The notes: a model not told the origin generated them from the sequence alone. A DNA stretch of 64,000 nt from Epiperipatus broadwayi (GCA_028023455.1 JAQFVV010000014.1:127336-191335); one strand, 5' to 3'. Positions 35,960 to 49,701 are shown, counted from the stretch's first letter. Numbers and translations: made by a program.

Positions 35960-38510
35960 ATGACAAAAATGGAGGACTAAGATCTGTCAAGGTTTAAGAT
36001 TGATATAGCTGTTTTTAATGAAATCCATCTTACAGGGGAAGGAAGTTTAATAGGAAAGCTGGATGAATACATGGTTTTTTAAAAAGACATCACTCAGTGA
36101 AAGGTTTTAAAGTCTAGTTTAGTGTTTTATTATTGGAATTCTTCAATGTATTAATGAAAGGCTAATGGTGTCAAAATTTACCTTGCACAATGGTACTAAT
36201 ACTTATTTTATTAGTATTTATACTCCAACCTTAGATTCAGAGAGTTCAGAGGAGGATAGCATTTTTTGTTTTGGAAATTTGGTCAAAATGTATTGGAAAT
36301 AATGGATATTGGTCTATAAATTCAAATGATTTGTCATTATTAAATTTTAGCACAACACATGGATTGACTATCACAAACACATTGTTTAGGTAGAAAAACT
36401 GCTACAAAGAGACTTAGATAAATCTATGGTCAAAACTGTGACATTTAGTAGATTTTTATTATAGTTTGGAATCAGAATACAAGAAAAGTTCACATTATGT
36501 GAGCACTTACAAAGCTGTTTATTGGACCCTATCATAGATTAGTCCTTTCCAAGATTAAATTGACTGTTGCATTAAAAATTCCAATCATATTCATAAAAAA
36601 AACAACAGATTCTTTAGATGATGATTATTATACATACTAAATTTCAAAAGCTGTTAAACATGAAAATTTCTAATTTGGATGTTCATAACTTTTATATTAG
36701 GGAAGCATGGAATTTTCTTAGGAAGTGTATTATGGCTACAGTTAGTTATACTTTTGGATTCACTAAAAAAAAGAATTGTGACTAGTTTTCTGATGATGAT
36801 TTTATTATTAGTGATTTGATTAAAAGGAAATGTAACATTTTCAAATACTTAGCAGAATGATTAATTAAAGATGGATGATAAATATAGAGATCTGAAGGCA
36901 GAAGTTCAATGACTGACAAGAAATTTGGTGGATTAAAATGGCAAAGAAGATACAGATACTGTCTGATTGTGGTCATTCTAGATTTTTTTTTTGATGCACA
37001 TTCCTATTAAACCTAGCAATAGCTCTATTTTATATGATAAATAATATTTTGAATAAATGGAGGGAGTATTTTGATCATCTTTTGAATAGTAATACAAGAA
37101 AGTGATGATGATTTCTAATAAAATATACATTTTATCTCCCCATTTATATTTGTATTTAGTCTAAAGTCAAAACAGCTATGTGATCTTAAAAATGTCAAGA
37201 CTGTAGGTCCCAATGAAATATTCAGAGACATTTAAAAATATGGTGGTGATATTGTTTCCTGAAAATAAGACTGGGTCTTATATTAATTTTTGCTCCAAAA
37301 GACAATGTAGGGCTTATTTTTCAAGGGATGTCTTATTTTTTCATGTACAAAAAATTTACATTTATTTAAATGCAAAAATATACATTTTTCAAGTACTTCT
37401 TCTCTTTACAATTTTTTTTTTTGTTCTCCCTGGAATAGCTCTTTTGCCATTAATCTTATCTGGTGATCAGAATATTATTCCATTTAAATTTACCATTAAA
37501 TGAAGTGTTAATTGAAGAATTGCAAAATGGAGTGGTAACAAGAATTATTACCATTAAGAATGCTTTGTCCACACAAAAACAAAAAAATGCAAATAAAAAA
37601 ATTCAGAAAATGTTTCTATATTTCACACACCCATTATAATATATGGCGTATTGAATTATGACAATTCCGATATGACACAACTATGTCCATCCATTATCAA
37701 GTGCCCACATTTTAAACACTTTCCGAATTATTTGTTATAGTCCTGCTTTGGTATTCTTTTTAAAAACTTTTCTTTAGGAGAAAGATTGATGATTAATTTA
37801 AAGTAAACTTTGATTTTTAAAATCACTTCAGTTATTTTAATAAAATCTTTTAGGAGAAAAAAAAATGTGCAAGGAATCAAAATAATATTTCTTTTATCTT
37901 GAATATTTAAAAGCTGTCATGATGAAATTCTAAAATTAAATCATGCATTCTAAATCTATGTATTAAATAAAATAAGTACCTAAAAATATATAAATGAAAT
38001 ATAAATTGCCCAATATGCTGACTTGTGTTAGATAAATTGTTTTTCTATACAGATAGAATTATGTTATTTTTATCTAATTTATTGTATGGTAGTAAGAATT
38101 AGATACTCTCATTAGCACATTATAAACACATTAGAAAAGTTTCATTTAAGAATGCTCTGTAAAATTCTAATAATACAATAGTGAGATCACAAAAGTAATC
38201 AATACATTCATCAGCTTGCTGATTATAATACTATATAGTCCATTATTGTAAAATCATACCTTCATTGGATTGGACATATAAAATGGATGAACAATGAAAG
38301 ATTTCCTAAAAAGATGCTTTATGGTAGTTTTCATGGAAGTGATAGATTCTGTATATGTTATAAAGCTTTTCTCAAAGACATTCTAATGAAGTACAGTTTT
38401 AATTCTTTCTATTGGGAAGTTATGATGGCAAAAAAATAGAATGCTTTGGAGAATTACATTTAGACATGGTGTTGAAGTATTTCAGAGAGAAAAGTATTCT
38501 GCCAAAGAAA
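35960..38510 (+). pseudogene. Heavily decayed LINE ORF2 (RTE/BovB-like, 'craniofacial development protein 2'-type)
   Basis: Pieces of an endonuclease and reverse transcriptase can be read in order across all three plus-strand frames. KIDIAVFNEIHLTGEGSLI (about 35990) matches the family IDIAALSETRLAGEGSL block. INERLM followed by FISIYTPTLDSE lies near 36150-36240. Endonuclease text ending THGLTITNTLFR lies near 36355-36390. NKWREYFDHLLN is near 37054-37090. LKNVKTVGPNE is near 37180-37215. The C-terminal block HWIGHIKWMNNERFPKKMLY runs from about 38262. Stops and indels are frequent, so this is an old 5'-truncated copy. A MITE is inserted near 37257. The clade assignment rests on remembered family wording. 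Confidence 0.72.
37257..37345. mobile_element. Small palindromic MITE inserted in the decayed LINE
   Basis: TCCTGAAAATAAGACTGGGT at 37257 and GGGCTTATTTTTCAAGGGA near 37310-37328 are imperfect inverted repeats. The sequence between reads TCTTATATTAATTTTTGCTC. This motif set resembles a short DNA transposon found in many animals. It interrupts the reverse transcriptase region just after the KYGGDIV codons. The right boundary is uncertain and could lie as far as about 37440. Confidence 0.4.
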
Positions 38511-40668
38511 TTAAAATATCACATCACAAAATATCAAATAAATAGAAAAATGGACCATAATCATCACAAAACTCATTTCTAGATTTTTTTTTTTTTTCTT
38601 CTGGGAGTTAGAATAGTTATACTTATTTAGGAGTGGCTGTTTATTATTATAAATGTATTTCTCTTGTTCTACAATTGTTTAATCTTGATTGAGAAAAATT
38701 GTGAAGAATGCAAAAGTAGTAAATGAAAATCTTTTATACCTAAATAATAATAAAGTGGTTATTATATAAATATATAATATTGAATAGTGAAAGTAATTAT
38801 CTCCCACTGAGTTATGTAACTTCAAAAAGCATGAAAAGATAGAACAATACCATTTCATCTTTAGACTGCTGTTATATAAGCTTAGTCTTTGACTTGTCTA
38901 TTATTTTAATTTATATACAGACTAAATGCTCTGAAATCACCATTAATATATTTAGAGAATGATGAGCAAGTCTTACCTTTAACAACTTTTATGATTATGT
39001 TTATCTCAGAATATCATGGATCATTGGCAAGTTCTAAAATATGCACAATTTAAATTTACTGAAAATATTTATTATGAACAAGCAATGAATATAATAGGAA
39101 AAAATATGTTTTAAATAAAAGTAAATATATTTATTAAAAATATATTTTAACATAATGTCTTATTTTAGTATCTATTTCAGTTTGATACCTGAGGTAGTTG
39201 TCAGCACATCTAGTGTTTATGTCTAGATCAGATGAATCTTGATGGTTTTTTTTCACAATCTGGCATAGGAGTTTTTTTTGCAGTTATAACAAGTATAATT
39301 ATCCTTTTGGTATTAATTGATGAATTAGTATCTAATTATTTTGAATTGATCTCAGGTGAATTTCTTCATTGATTATAATTAATGAAAAAGCAATTTTAAT
39401 ATGATTAATCTCAGGAGACAAGATTTCTACAAACTTCTTCAGATGCTGAGATGTTTACATGGAGAAAAGTATGTTTTAATGTAAATATTATAAAAAAAAT
39501 TTTTTGTGGAAAAAAAAAAAGAAATGAGAAAATTAACTTTGATAAATTTGTTACAGGAATGTAATATATTAAAAACAATATACTGTATATTTGGAGAAAA
39601 TATTGAAAATACTAAATATAACTTAAATGCATTTTCAATGCTGAGCATCCTTGTCACAGACAACAATTATATCTATATTTGAAAAAAAATGTTATGTGCA
39701 AAATAATAACAAAGGGAAATACTTAATTGCACATTTAAGTTCACATGTTCCAAAATGCACTCAATTGAACAATGTGAGATTTTCTGTTCATCACTGAATC
39801 TTTATTGTTAATGAACCAGGTCCCTTTTATGTTCCCTGTCATTATGTAAAATGCAAACTATTTGCCTTTTTTTAGGATTAAAAATGTGACTAAATATTCA
39901 AGAGACGGAAAAATATTTTGAAAATGTAAACAGTTTTTTTGATAGATCAGAAATATTAGTTAGCTTTAATATTGAATTTATTAGTAATACTAGTGAAGAA
40001 GCAGTTTAATCAAGGATTTGAGAAAATAGAAAATGCATTTCTATTGATATAATGGAAAAATATGTAAATCTTGCCCAACTAATTTTATAAATTATTGAAT
40101 TAACTTAATTAAATGTAAAAATCATACACTTTGAACTTGATTGAATAGTAGAAAGGCATAAATGAGAAGAACATTTTAATGTGGATGAACCTCTTAAGCT
40201 TGTGTGAGATATATTTTCCATTCTGAATAGGTTATAATTTTTGAATGCAAATTTTCAAATCTGCGTTGCTTTAAAGTGATAAAACATGAGTGGAATCCTG
40301 TATTTTGAAACTAATTTTGAAAATTGGTCTATAAAACATAAAAAAGTGAACTTCTGTTGTTTTTTTTTAAAGATTCTTTACCATTTTCAGATATTTAGAT
40401 GATATAATGATTCAAAATTTTGAATGTTTTTGTAATGGAAAAATACTTCAAAAACTCTAAATTAGATAAATTAATAGTTTCAGTAAATAGCTTTTTATGT
40501 ATATCAGTTGCAAAAATGAACAAAATAAAATTCATTGCTCCATAAAACTTGGAATTATTCACAATCAAAATAATTAAATGAATAATCATTGGGAGTTCAT
40601 ATGACATTCAAACACCAAAATGACAGTTTCAATCCATTATTCTATTACTGTGCTAAACTGCACATATA
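38511..40668. other. AT-rich sequence, nothing recognised
   Basis: Short open frames on both strands look random. No inverted or tandem repeat was convincing. Confidence 0.5.
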
Positions 40669-40670
40669 AT

Positions 40671-40795
40671 TATTCTAATTAATAATAATTGAATGATTTA
40701 TTGTTCACTTGATTTGAGAACCAGAAATGACATGGCTGGACTATGATTCATGGACTTTGAGCTCCAGTCTACCAGAATACCACTGCATCAAACTA
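40671..40795 (-). mobile_element. tRNA-derived SINE, copy 1
   Basis: On the minus strand the head reads GTTTGATGCAGTGGTATTCTG (box A-like). A tRNA-like body follows, with a weak box B region AATCATAGTCCAGCC. The tail CAATAAATCATTCAATTATT ends in ATT repeats. Head and tail both align with the copies at 60.4 and 62.1 kb. The element has no coding capacity and would use a LINE's machinery. Confidence 0.55.
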
Positions 40796-41424
40796 TGCAG
40801 ATCAACATTATTCTCACTTGATAGAACTGAAAGCAAGATATTACTTTTAATTGAGGTTATGTTTTATTTAAATACATTTTTTTTGTTGTTGTTGAAAAAA
40901 GAGATTTAGATGTGATGATATTTAGGTTTATGAATTATTAGAAATTATAAATTAACAACTTTTATACATATATATTTATGAAAAATTACCACAATGTGCT
41001 ATACTTGATCATAGTACCTAAATCTGCTTTTATGTATAGTCTATTTATAGACAAACAAACACATTTGTAAACATTCATATATTAAACAATATTAACATTT
41101 TATATTTTTCGTTTTAGAATCCATGCAATATTGGTTATAAAACAAAAAAGAAGAATATTAGTTTATACTTATAATTTAGAAAGAACGTTATTAAAATTTT
41201 TATTTATCCTTTTTTTTTTTTGCTTATAATTAGTTTGTTTACATCAGTACAATAATAAAAGTTTGGTAGCTAGATAATTAAGGTCTTAATTTTAAATACA
41301 AATTGTTACATTATATACTGTATTTCTAAATAAACAATTGAAAATATTTTTGAAAGTTTATTTTAAAGATTAGTCATTAGGAGTACTTCTCATTATTTCT
41401 CTTTAAAAAAAAAAATGCTGAAAA

Positions 41425-41640
41425 AAAAAATCCATTTCAGCTGTGAGCAAAAGCAGCTGTAATAGACGCCTGGATATGAGTTTTACTGGCCTATAGAATA
41501 TAGCAGGTGGTGCTGGATTTATCAGTTTGATGGGGTCTGACAGAGAAACTAAGCAGAACTGCGACAACTATCGTGGTAGCTCTTGTGTCAACTCTGTCAG
41601 TCAAATACAACTATTAGTTGACTGCTGAAAAATTGAGAAA
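41425..41640. other. GC-richer island of unknown nature
   Basis: This 200-bp stretch stands out by base composition. It contains GTCTGACAGAGAAACTAAGC, faintly similar to the box A region of 5S rRNA (AAGCTAAGCAGCGTCGGG), and a partial inverted repeat ACAGAGAAAC/TGTCAGTCAAAT. It might be a 5S-derived SINE or an old exon. Neither can be shown. Confidence 0.25.
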
Positions 41641-42059
41641 ATTTGTACTATTGTTATAATACCACTAATAATGTTAAAAACATACATCTCTCCATTTTTT
41701 TAACTATAATTTCCAGTTTCTTCAAATATGCTAGGATAATCCATATAAATACGTTTATTTTATTAATTTCATTTTTTTTTTAAAAATTACTCTGGGTATA
41801 AATGAATTTTTAAATCGTATTTAAAACCTAAGAAATAAATTGGATTTTATAAATCAAATTCATTACTGTAAAGTTCTAATCAAAAAATTATAATATCATA
41901 ATAATTTTAATTTATTTATAAAAAAAGTTACGCAAATCTTTTAAGATTTTGTTTTATGTATATAGTAAATATTTATTTCTTTTGTTAAAAAAACATTGAT
42001 ATCTTTTGTTTTATATTTAATGAAGTGACAGTGAATAAAATAAAATTAAATATGTAATA

Positions 42060-42140
42060 TATACGGGATTCGAACTCATATTTTCACACAACCCTCAAGT
42101 CTTCAAGCCATCTCATATTGCTGACCCACCCGATCACACA
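42060..42140 (-). repeat. tRNA-like SINE head, copy with good box B
   Basis: On the minus strand GGGTGGGTCAGCAATATGAG resembles a tRNA D-arm (box A), and GAGTTCGAATCCCGTAT is a near-perfect box B. The spacing and a possible extra arm suit a class II (Leu/Ser-like) tRNA ancestor. The acceptor stem does not pair, so it is not a functional tRNA gene. The plus-strand sequence to its left (the SINE body, if present) is AT-rich and unrecognised. Confidence 0.45.
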
Positions 42141-43263
42141 CATGTTGAAAAGATAAATAATCACCAATATCCGTATTTCGTGCTAAACCAGCACTGCATT
42201 GGTCCAGATTACCATCACACATATATACAATCAGTGCTCATCTTTATATTAAGATAGCCAATGTTTATACTTTAATGGACAGGCTTCAAACTACTCAAAC
42301 TCACAATTCTTCAGCCTTCCATTTCATTGAAAATCCGATGATGGAATGTTCAAAGCCCTCGCCTGTACAGTGTATTAATTTAAAATTAAATATGGTAATT
42401 GCATTTATGAATCTTAAATTCGTAATTTTTTTTATTTTCCAATTTTTGTATATATATATATGTGAAAAATATTGAGCTATTGACATGTTCATGGAGATTC
42501 AGGTTTTGATACATCCAGTTCACTTGGTGATCAAAATGCATTCATAGTGAGAGAGGATTGTCTGAGTTTCTGCATTGGTAGATGATTGAGATATGATGGA
42601 ATTGCAATGAGAGAAGCTCTAAATAAAAACTAAAAACATTGAATCTACATCTGTAAGATAAAAAGCTTTACTAGGTGTTAAAAGTGAATAGAAATTATGA
42701 TGAAAAAGCATGGTCATAAATTTTCTGTACTGATGAATGATTGTGTTATAGTGGAGTTAACTTAAAATGAGAGATGTACTAATAAAAAAAAAAAAAAATT
42801 ACATTCACAAGTTTATTTTTTAAAAAGATAGTTTTTATTTTTATTTTTGCTTTTAAAATAAACAGAATGGCTTTAGCTATGTATACTTTATTATCTAAAT
42901 TATATATTTTAATAATTGTTAGTAGAGGATTAAACTCAAAAATTTATTTCTGACTTAATTGCTGTAAAATATAATATTTTTAATAATTTACATTTTTTCT
43001 TAAAAAAAAAGGCAAAGATAAATTTTAATGTTCATCCCCTGTAGAATAATAATAGCACACCCTAATATCCACAATAAAAGACATATCACACATTATGATC
43101 ATATTTTTTGTTTTATAATCATTGCATTGGTATTCATCTGACCAATACAACCTAATCTTTTGCTCTTTATCTAACAATGGTTGAAGCAGAGTGAGGAGGT
43201 TGATCATAGGCCTATTTTTTAAAATAAATATCTCAAGGTTGCTAGTGACTTGAAATAATTTTC

Positions 43264-43345
43264 AAGGTTTTCTTCGCTCTAATTCAAACCCCAAATAATG
43301 ACCATTGCAGGTAGATGCATTAACCATCTATTAGGTTTTCAGAAC
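43264..43345 (-). repeat. tRNA-like SINE head, diverged
   Basis: The minus strand reads CCTAATAGATGGTTAATGCA (box A-like), then CTACCTGCAATGG (anticodon-arm-like), then GGGGTTTGAATTAGAGC (box B-like). Order and spacing fit a tRNA-derived SINE. Pairing is poor, so it is an old copy. Confidence 0.4.
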
Positions 43346-43806
43346 AGAGGTAGTAATTTGTATGATTAACTATAATTACACGTACATATTTATTTTTAAA
43401 AAGGCTTAGTTATTTAATTTATATTTTTTTTAATATAAAATTTGTTGTTTTGTTTTAAAAGGTCTACATCTTTTTTTTTGTAAATGATATCTTCCTTTTC
43501 AAAAGACATTGCCTTAACATAGCACTGATAGTGTGGCCCAAAGATTGAAGTGCTTCAAAGAAACTGAAGGCTATACTGTAGTAGCTTAATTATTAAAAAT
43601 ATCTTCTAGTTTGGTCTAGCCTTAATAGAAAAGCAGATGAGTTGCATGCATTTCTTAACATTATTTTTGCAAAAGGCATGCTCTTCATGATATGTTATTT
43701 GCTACAATACTATCTTTGGGACTATTTTAAAGTGATATGAATATGGTCTTTGAAAAATGCAACAGTTACAATTATCAAAGTCTTGAAAGTTATTACAAAT
43801 TATAAT

Positions 43807-44020
43807 GTAATAGCTAAACATCATTAAGCTGTTGCACATGCGCTTTGCAGATTTTAACTATAAATGACTGAATACAAACACTTCAAACACATGATAAAGT
43901 CTTTGGGAAAAGATAGAATGGCCAAGACTTTATCATGTGTTTGAAGTGTTTGTATTCAGTCATTTATAGTTAAAATCTGCAAAGCGCATGTGCAACAGCT
44001 TAATGCTGTTTAGCTATTAC
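43807..44020. mobile_element. Foldback MITE B, near-perfect 100-bp arms
   Basis: The palindrome runs from GTAATAGCTAAACA to TGTTTAGCTATTAC, with arms of about 100 bp and a tiny loop near 43915-43925. The arms contain CGCTTTGCAGATTTTAACTA and match foldback MITE A at 31.7 kb. The flank AAAGTCTTGAAAG...CAAATTATAATGTA occurs on both sides (43778-43808 and 44103-44133), so the MITE sits between direct repeats of its own surroundings. Confidence 0.85.
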
Positions 44021-44159
44021 AGTTTATAAAACTTCGCGCTATATAAAATAATTGATTTATTTACAAATTATAATGTAAATATCAAACTTTCAGGGATTTT
44101 AAAAAGTCTTGAAAGAAATTGCAAATTATAATGTATACATTGCCATAATGTTTGAAACG

Positions 44160-46430
44160 AAAAAAAAAAAAAAAAGGATGGGGGAAGAGGGAAATGAATA
44201 GTGAGTGACTGCAGACATTTTCTCATTACTGTAATAGGTTAGATAAGGACTACAGAATCAAGGTATCTATATTAATTAGTTAAAGGGTAAGTGGTGAAAT
44301 AAGATTAAGTAAAAGATTGCCTCATTACTATCATTAGTAGCCAGTCATAAATAAATATAAGCATTTTAATTCTTATTTGTTTATATATATATATTATAAT
44401 ATATATAATTTAAAAAGTAAATACTCTTTTTTTTAAAATAAAATAATAAATAAAAGATAAGAATATAAAACAAAGTTCAGATGTTATTAATAATTGATAT
44501 ATATGCTTTTAGATTACTTTGGCAAGAATGAATATTGAAATCAAATTGATTCTCATTGAAACTCAGCAATTGAATATTAGATTCTTGTAAAATATGAAGA
44601 GAATATAAAACTTGTTTTGAACATTATAATTTGAAAGAGTCGGTTACATTGTAGCAAGATATGAAAGGATTATGATTAATAATAGATTATTTAATAATAT
44701 GGAAAAAGTCAGTTAAAATGAAGAAGAAATTGTTAGTAGTGATTTCTTAATTGGCAAGATTTATTTTGGATATCAAACTGGAAGCAGTAAATTAGTCTAG
44801 ACAATTTTTTAAAACTATAAACAAATGTTAAATATAATTTGAATTGATTACAAAATGAGATCATTAGTGGAAAGAGATTATACAATATTATTAAGAGTGA
44901 AGAAAATATGTACAATGAACATGAACAAGAAACTTATTAATAAAACAGCCATAGAGATTGCTTGGTTGATATGAGAGAAGTTTAAATTCATAATGAAAGA
45001 TATTCCTGAAATGATTATTGGAAAGAGAGAAGAATGTTTGAAAAATATATTTTGACATAGATATGACCAGAATGAAGAAAAATGTAAGAAATTGAATAAA
45101 AAATAAAAGCAAGAAAGATGTGAATTTGTGAAAAGTATGATGGGGAAGGCAAGGAATACTAATATTAGAAGGATAATCAAAGCAATACAATCATTGACTA
45201 GAATAGCATAGTGTTGATAAGTAAGAATGGATGTAGTAATTTAAGAAATTATCACAGATATTTTATACAATGTAAAAAGATCATTTGAAAAGTGGCGAAT
45301 TCATGCAATTAGATTTAATAAACATGCAAATAATTAAACAGATAAAATTACGAAATAGTTTTGGCTATATAGCAGTGTATTTAGAATTGGTAATGTGAAC
45401 TTTAAAATTCCCAAAGTTACTAGAATTTCATGAATACAAAAAATACAAAAGTATCAGAATTTTATTACATTTTTAAAAAAAATACGTTTATTATATATTT
45501 TGGTTTATTTTTAAAATTCAATTTATAAATGCAATATTATTTGAACACATTTTTGACAATATTGTCTTTGATAAGTATGTGCTATAAATTATTATTTATT
45601 TTTTAAAATCCAGATTATTTTTTTTAGTCTACATATAAACTTTAAGCTCAATTAAAGATTAATATATCGCTTGTTAACTCACTATATGAATATCATTGTT
45701 TCCTCATTTTCTATTTGTGCATATACAATAAAACTTAGAAACTCTCTATATGCTCAAAATGTGGATAAAGATATGAAAGAGGCAAATGATTTCAGCCTTC
45801 ATTAATTTGCCTATCTTCCTATAGATCATCATCACAATTTACTATTTATCCAGAATAAACTACTACAATTCAGTTTACAAGTGCAAAATTACTTGAACAC
45901 TCATTTTTGATGATACTGTCTTGCACAAATGCTAATTATTAATATAAATTATTTTTTAAGGCTATAAATTACATATGAATAGAAACATGAAAAAAAAAGT
46001 GCCAAGATGCATTTTTGGAAAGTATCAAGTTTAATAATATAATTACAACTTTAAATTACTGTAATAGATTTCTAACTATAAAATCTTTCCATTGACTCGT
46101 TGTAAATCAAAAGATTTCGCGAGTATTAATGTGTAATAAGAAATGTGGACTTAATCAGTGAAGTAGTGAATATCTTCACGCTCGCAGATCTAACCGCTTC
46201 AGCTTCACCTATTTAAATAGAAAGTAGGTTGAAGTAAAAAAGGATTCCCCTCTTTTCTTCCATAGCATAAGATTGTGGTTAAACACCTGTAGAGGTCCCT
46301 ACTATCACATTTTACACGCATATTCTCGAGGTTACACTCTCAGAAAATATTACTTATTGTTTGAATGTAATTTTTACTTATTTATTTATTTTTATAACTT
46401 GATATTAGCTCACAAATAATTTTTGTAATA
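44160..46430. other. AT-rich, locally purine-biased sequence
   Basis: 44640-45200 is purine-rich on the plus strand, so the minus strand lacks stops and shows spurious Phe- and Ile-rich open frames. Parts read like decayed coding sequence on the plus strand (YERIMINNRLFNNMEKV near 44665), but I recognise no family. 46080-46330 is a GC-richer island containing TATTTAAATA, possibly a fragment of an LTR or promoter. Confidence 0.35.
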
Positions 46431-46433
46431 TAT

Positions 46434-49400
46434 TGAAGTGGTAAAATCTGTAGTACATATTTTGTTTCATTGAATGGTGACATTAGTAACCTTAAAAGTA
46501 AGGTTTGGACCGTTTCTATATTTATTTTATCATCAAGGAATGTCAGTACACACATACATAAGCTATGATCTCCACCCTATTTATCTAAGCAGTTATGTTT
46601 AACTTTTTTTTACTATTGTTAATTTTAATTAGATTTTAATTCAGAAATCTTAAATTTCCTTCATTATAAATAGCCTTGTATGTGCATATATGTATTACAG
46701 ATACAGAAATAATATTATTTGTGTTAATAAAATATGTATTAATATATATATATATTATTTGTTTCTGTAATTAATGTAAAGCCAATGCAATACCAGAGAA
46801 AGTTTTGGAAAGTAATTATCGTATCAACTTAAATTTTATAAAATAAAAGAATGTATCTTAATTGATGAAAAATGTCATTCTCAATTAGTTATTTTCAATG
46901 ATTTGCAAAATTAATAGAAATCATATCTTTTAAATCTATTTCCAACATAGAAATAGATAGTAACAATACTTTTCTGAACTTATCTTGTTCCATCTGTTAA
47001 CTGTAAAATTGAACAATGGTAGTTAAAATCAAGCTCGGTAATGCATATCCAGTCATCTCAAGTAAAAGAACTTTCTAGAAGGTTTAATATTGTGTAAATA
47101 CTGCCAAAATTTTAAGCTAAAAAGGAGAGAACAAATTTTTGAGATGTGTTGCTAACTGAATCCATGTCCCTCCAATTTTTGAAAAAATGAAATAGAGGGA
47201 AGAAGTTCACCTCTCTCGATCTTTCAGATCGTCCACCTGCCACTATGCTGCCATACCATCACCTCTTAAAAACTGCCTTAACTGAATTACGAATTAACAT
47301 TTAAAAGATGACCACCATTTTATCTGAATTCTGTATTGCTGACCGTGCTTTTTATACTTATTCCTTATGATGTCAATCTGAATGGCTGCCAAGTCGTGAA
47401 GGTAACCTGTTTATGCCACTAAATGAACTCTTAATATTATTACACTTCATTGTAATTTTATATATAATCATAATGCAATTTTTTATTTTATCTAATAATT
47501 GAATATAATTTCAGTTTATCATAATTGTATTTTCTTAATGACACTCACTGTCAAATTTTTGAATCTCTATAAAATATTAGCACAGATCTATAACTTTCCA
47601 ATTTGTAATTATATTCTGAAAATGTCACACTTTAATTATGTCTTATTTTCGTGTGGCAAACTTTATTTATTTTATTTTAAATTATATATTTTATATTGAG
47701 TTGATTTTAATATGCTAATGATTCAATCTAGCAAACTTATATCATTTATATCATTTTAACCACCATCCCAATATTATGGGATGCTTAAATATTTAAATGT
47801 AAGATTTCTTACTAAACGAAGGTTCGCTTAATTGAATATTATTGAATAATATATGTGTTTAATGGCGGATTACAAAGCCATCATATTATGAGATATCATG
47901 TAAAATTTCTTATTTTGCTTAATGCTATTGATTTAAATATATTTTATGTTCTTTAAAGTAAAATTTGATGACCATATTTCATATCTGATAGTTAATAATT
48001 TACTTATCATGCCATCGAGTGTTATAACTTGTTATATAATATATTTGTCGTTTTAGCATACTTGGGCTTGTTAAATGAAGGGAATAATACTTTCCGCTCT
48101 TTTTGTTCTGACATTCTAATTAGTCAAGGTCATATGCATACCTTTAAGAATGAGTTAATATTTCATCATGGTGTTACACATGATATTAATTTATTTGGGG
48201 TTTTAGTTAATATATCAGTGTCATTAAGGACCTGAACCTTTTGTATTGCTTACTCATGATAGCATTATAAATCTTATATTTTGCTTTGTCATAATTATTC
48301 TCTGGAGGTCCCGGATTTATTCTTCGTATCACTTCTACCATAATGGAGTTTGGAAGCACCGACCCCAGGACAAGATTAGGTTGTTGAGGCTCTGCATGGG
48401 ATGACATCAGAAAACCTGGACCATGGCATCCTTACCAATCAATGTCCAAATACCACCCTGTCATAGGTGCAGGCAAACTTTCGTACTTATAAATAAATGA
48501 TGGAGCCTTTCAGTCCAAAGGTGGATCAAAATCCTTTCTAACGCTATCATTGCAGTCAGCACCATAACTTCTTATTATTTATATGTTCCGTATTATATCC
48601 ATAAGTCATAACGTGGTGATTTTTGTAAACCATTCTATTTTGATTATTATTAGTATATTTTAGAAATGTCACTGTAAAGCTTAAACTATTAGCTCTTCCA
48701 TTTAGACAGGCTTAAATGTGCTCATAGGTGACAGGTTATTAAATCAAAACTGTTAAGTCAAATATGCAACTAAGTGCTGATTCACCAGATGAATATAACA
48801 TTTTGTTAGTTAAATAAATTTCACATCTATTAAGATACTTAATTACTGTATTATTATTGTAAGCCTCATTCAAAGGTTATCTTAGAAACAATGTACATTT
48901 CTCGTACCTATAAATTAATATCATTTCTGTCTGGTCTTTCATAGCGTTAACATCATTATCTATTAAAAGTAATTTGTGATTCCCATTTGCATATTAAGCC
49001 ACATTTCCATACTGTACACTACACACTATCTCCTATGGATGTAAATTATCACTTGCGTATTCGCTTATGCCAGTGTGGCCATATTCATAACTTGTTAGAA
49101 TTGATGTCATTTATCAATATGTGAATTATCAATTGCGTGAAATCTGTGCTATGTTAATTAATACTATCCTATGTATATAAACTTATTATCTATGCTCATT
49201 AAATTGGTATATGTATATAGTTACTTATGCATTTGTATTTCAGTCACTGAATTTCAATCATTCGTTAGTTTAGTAATAATATTATTTAAAATTTATAACC
49301 AATTATTGTTTAATAATATTTGCTTTGGGGTTGCTTCATTCTTGCTAATCATGGATGGATGCTATGTTATAATTTGTGTATTTTTTATCGTGCTAGCCAT

Positions 49401-49697
49401 TTGTACTTCATTTATATGATTGTTAAATATTGTTATCCCTAGGGCCTCTTTCAAAATTAGGGTTTGATCATCTTTGTTTTAATAATTTCCCTGTAGATCT
49501 CATGTTACTCCACTATGTGTCCGGGACTGGGGTGATCATCAAAAGTGTTGTTCATAATGTTATAGCTTTAGAGAAAGGCAAACAGGACAGAATTCATGAT
49601 TGCTCCTGACCTGTGTATTTTGCGCAAGAGTGGTTTCAGGGTACTTTTGCCCAGATTCTAGATCTTGTTAGATGAACATACAAATCTGACCGGTACA
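46434..49697 (+). mobile_element. Probable solo LTR, 3.26 kb, TGAA...GGTACA family
   Basis: It begins TGAAGTGGTAAAATCTGTAG and ends AATCTGACCGGTACA, matching the family edges at 16.0 and 19.7-25.0 kb. It is flanked by ATAT on both sides (46430-46433 and 49698-49701), the same target as the solo LTR at 16 kb. The interior has GC-richer patches near 47160-47280, 48300-48480 and 49440-49690, like the others, but little alignable sequence. In such AT-rich DNA a 4-bp ATAT match alone is weak. The ten-base GACCGGTACA end is the stronger evidence. Confidence 0.5.
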
Positions 49698-49701
49698 ATA
49701 T

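Noticed and set aside
42060-42140. A functional tRNA gene on the minus strand
   Set aside because: Box B is good, but the acceptor stem does not pair and the anticodon arm is irregular. It fits a SINE head better.
44878-45190. Two overlapping 99-100-codon open frames on the minus strand
   Set aside because: They arise because the plus strand is purine-rich, so the minus strand lacks TAA, TAG and TGA. The products are Phe-, Ile- and Leu-rich without any domain.
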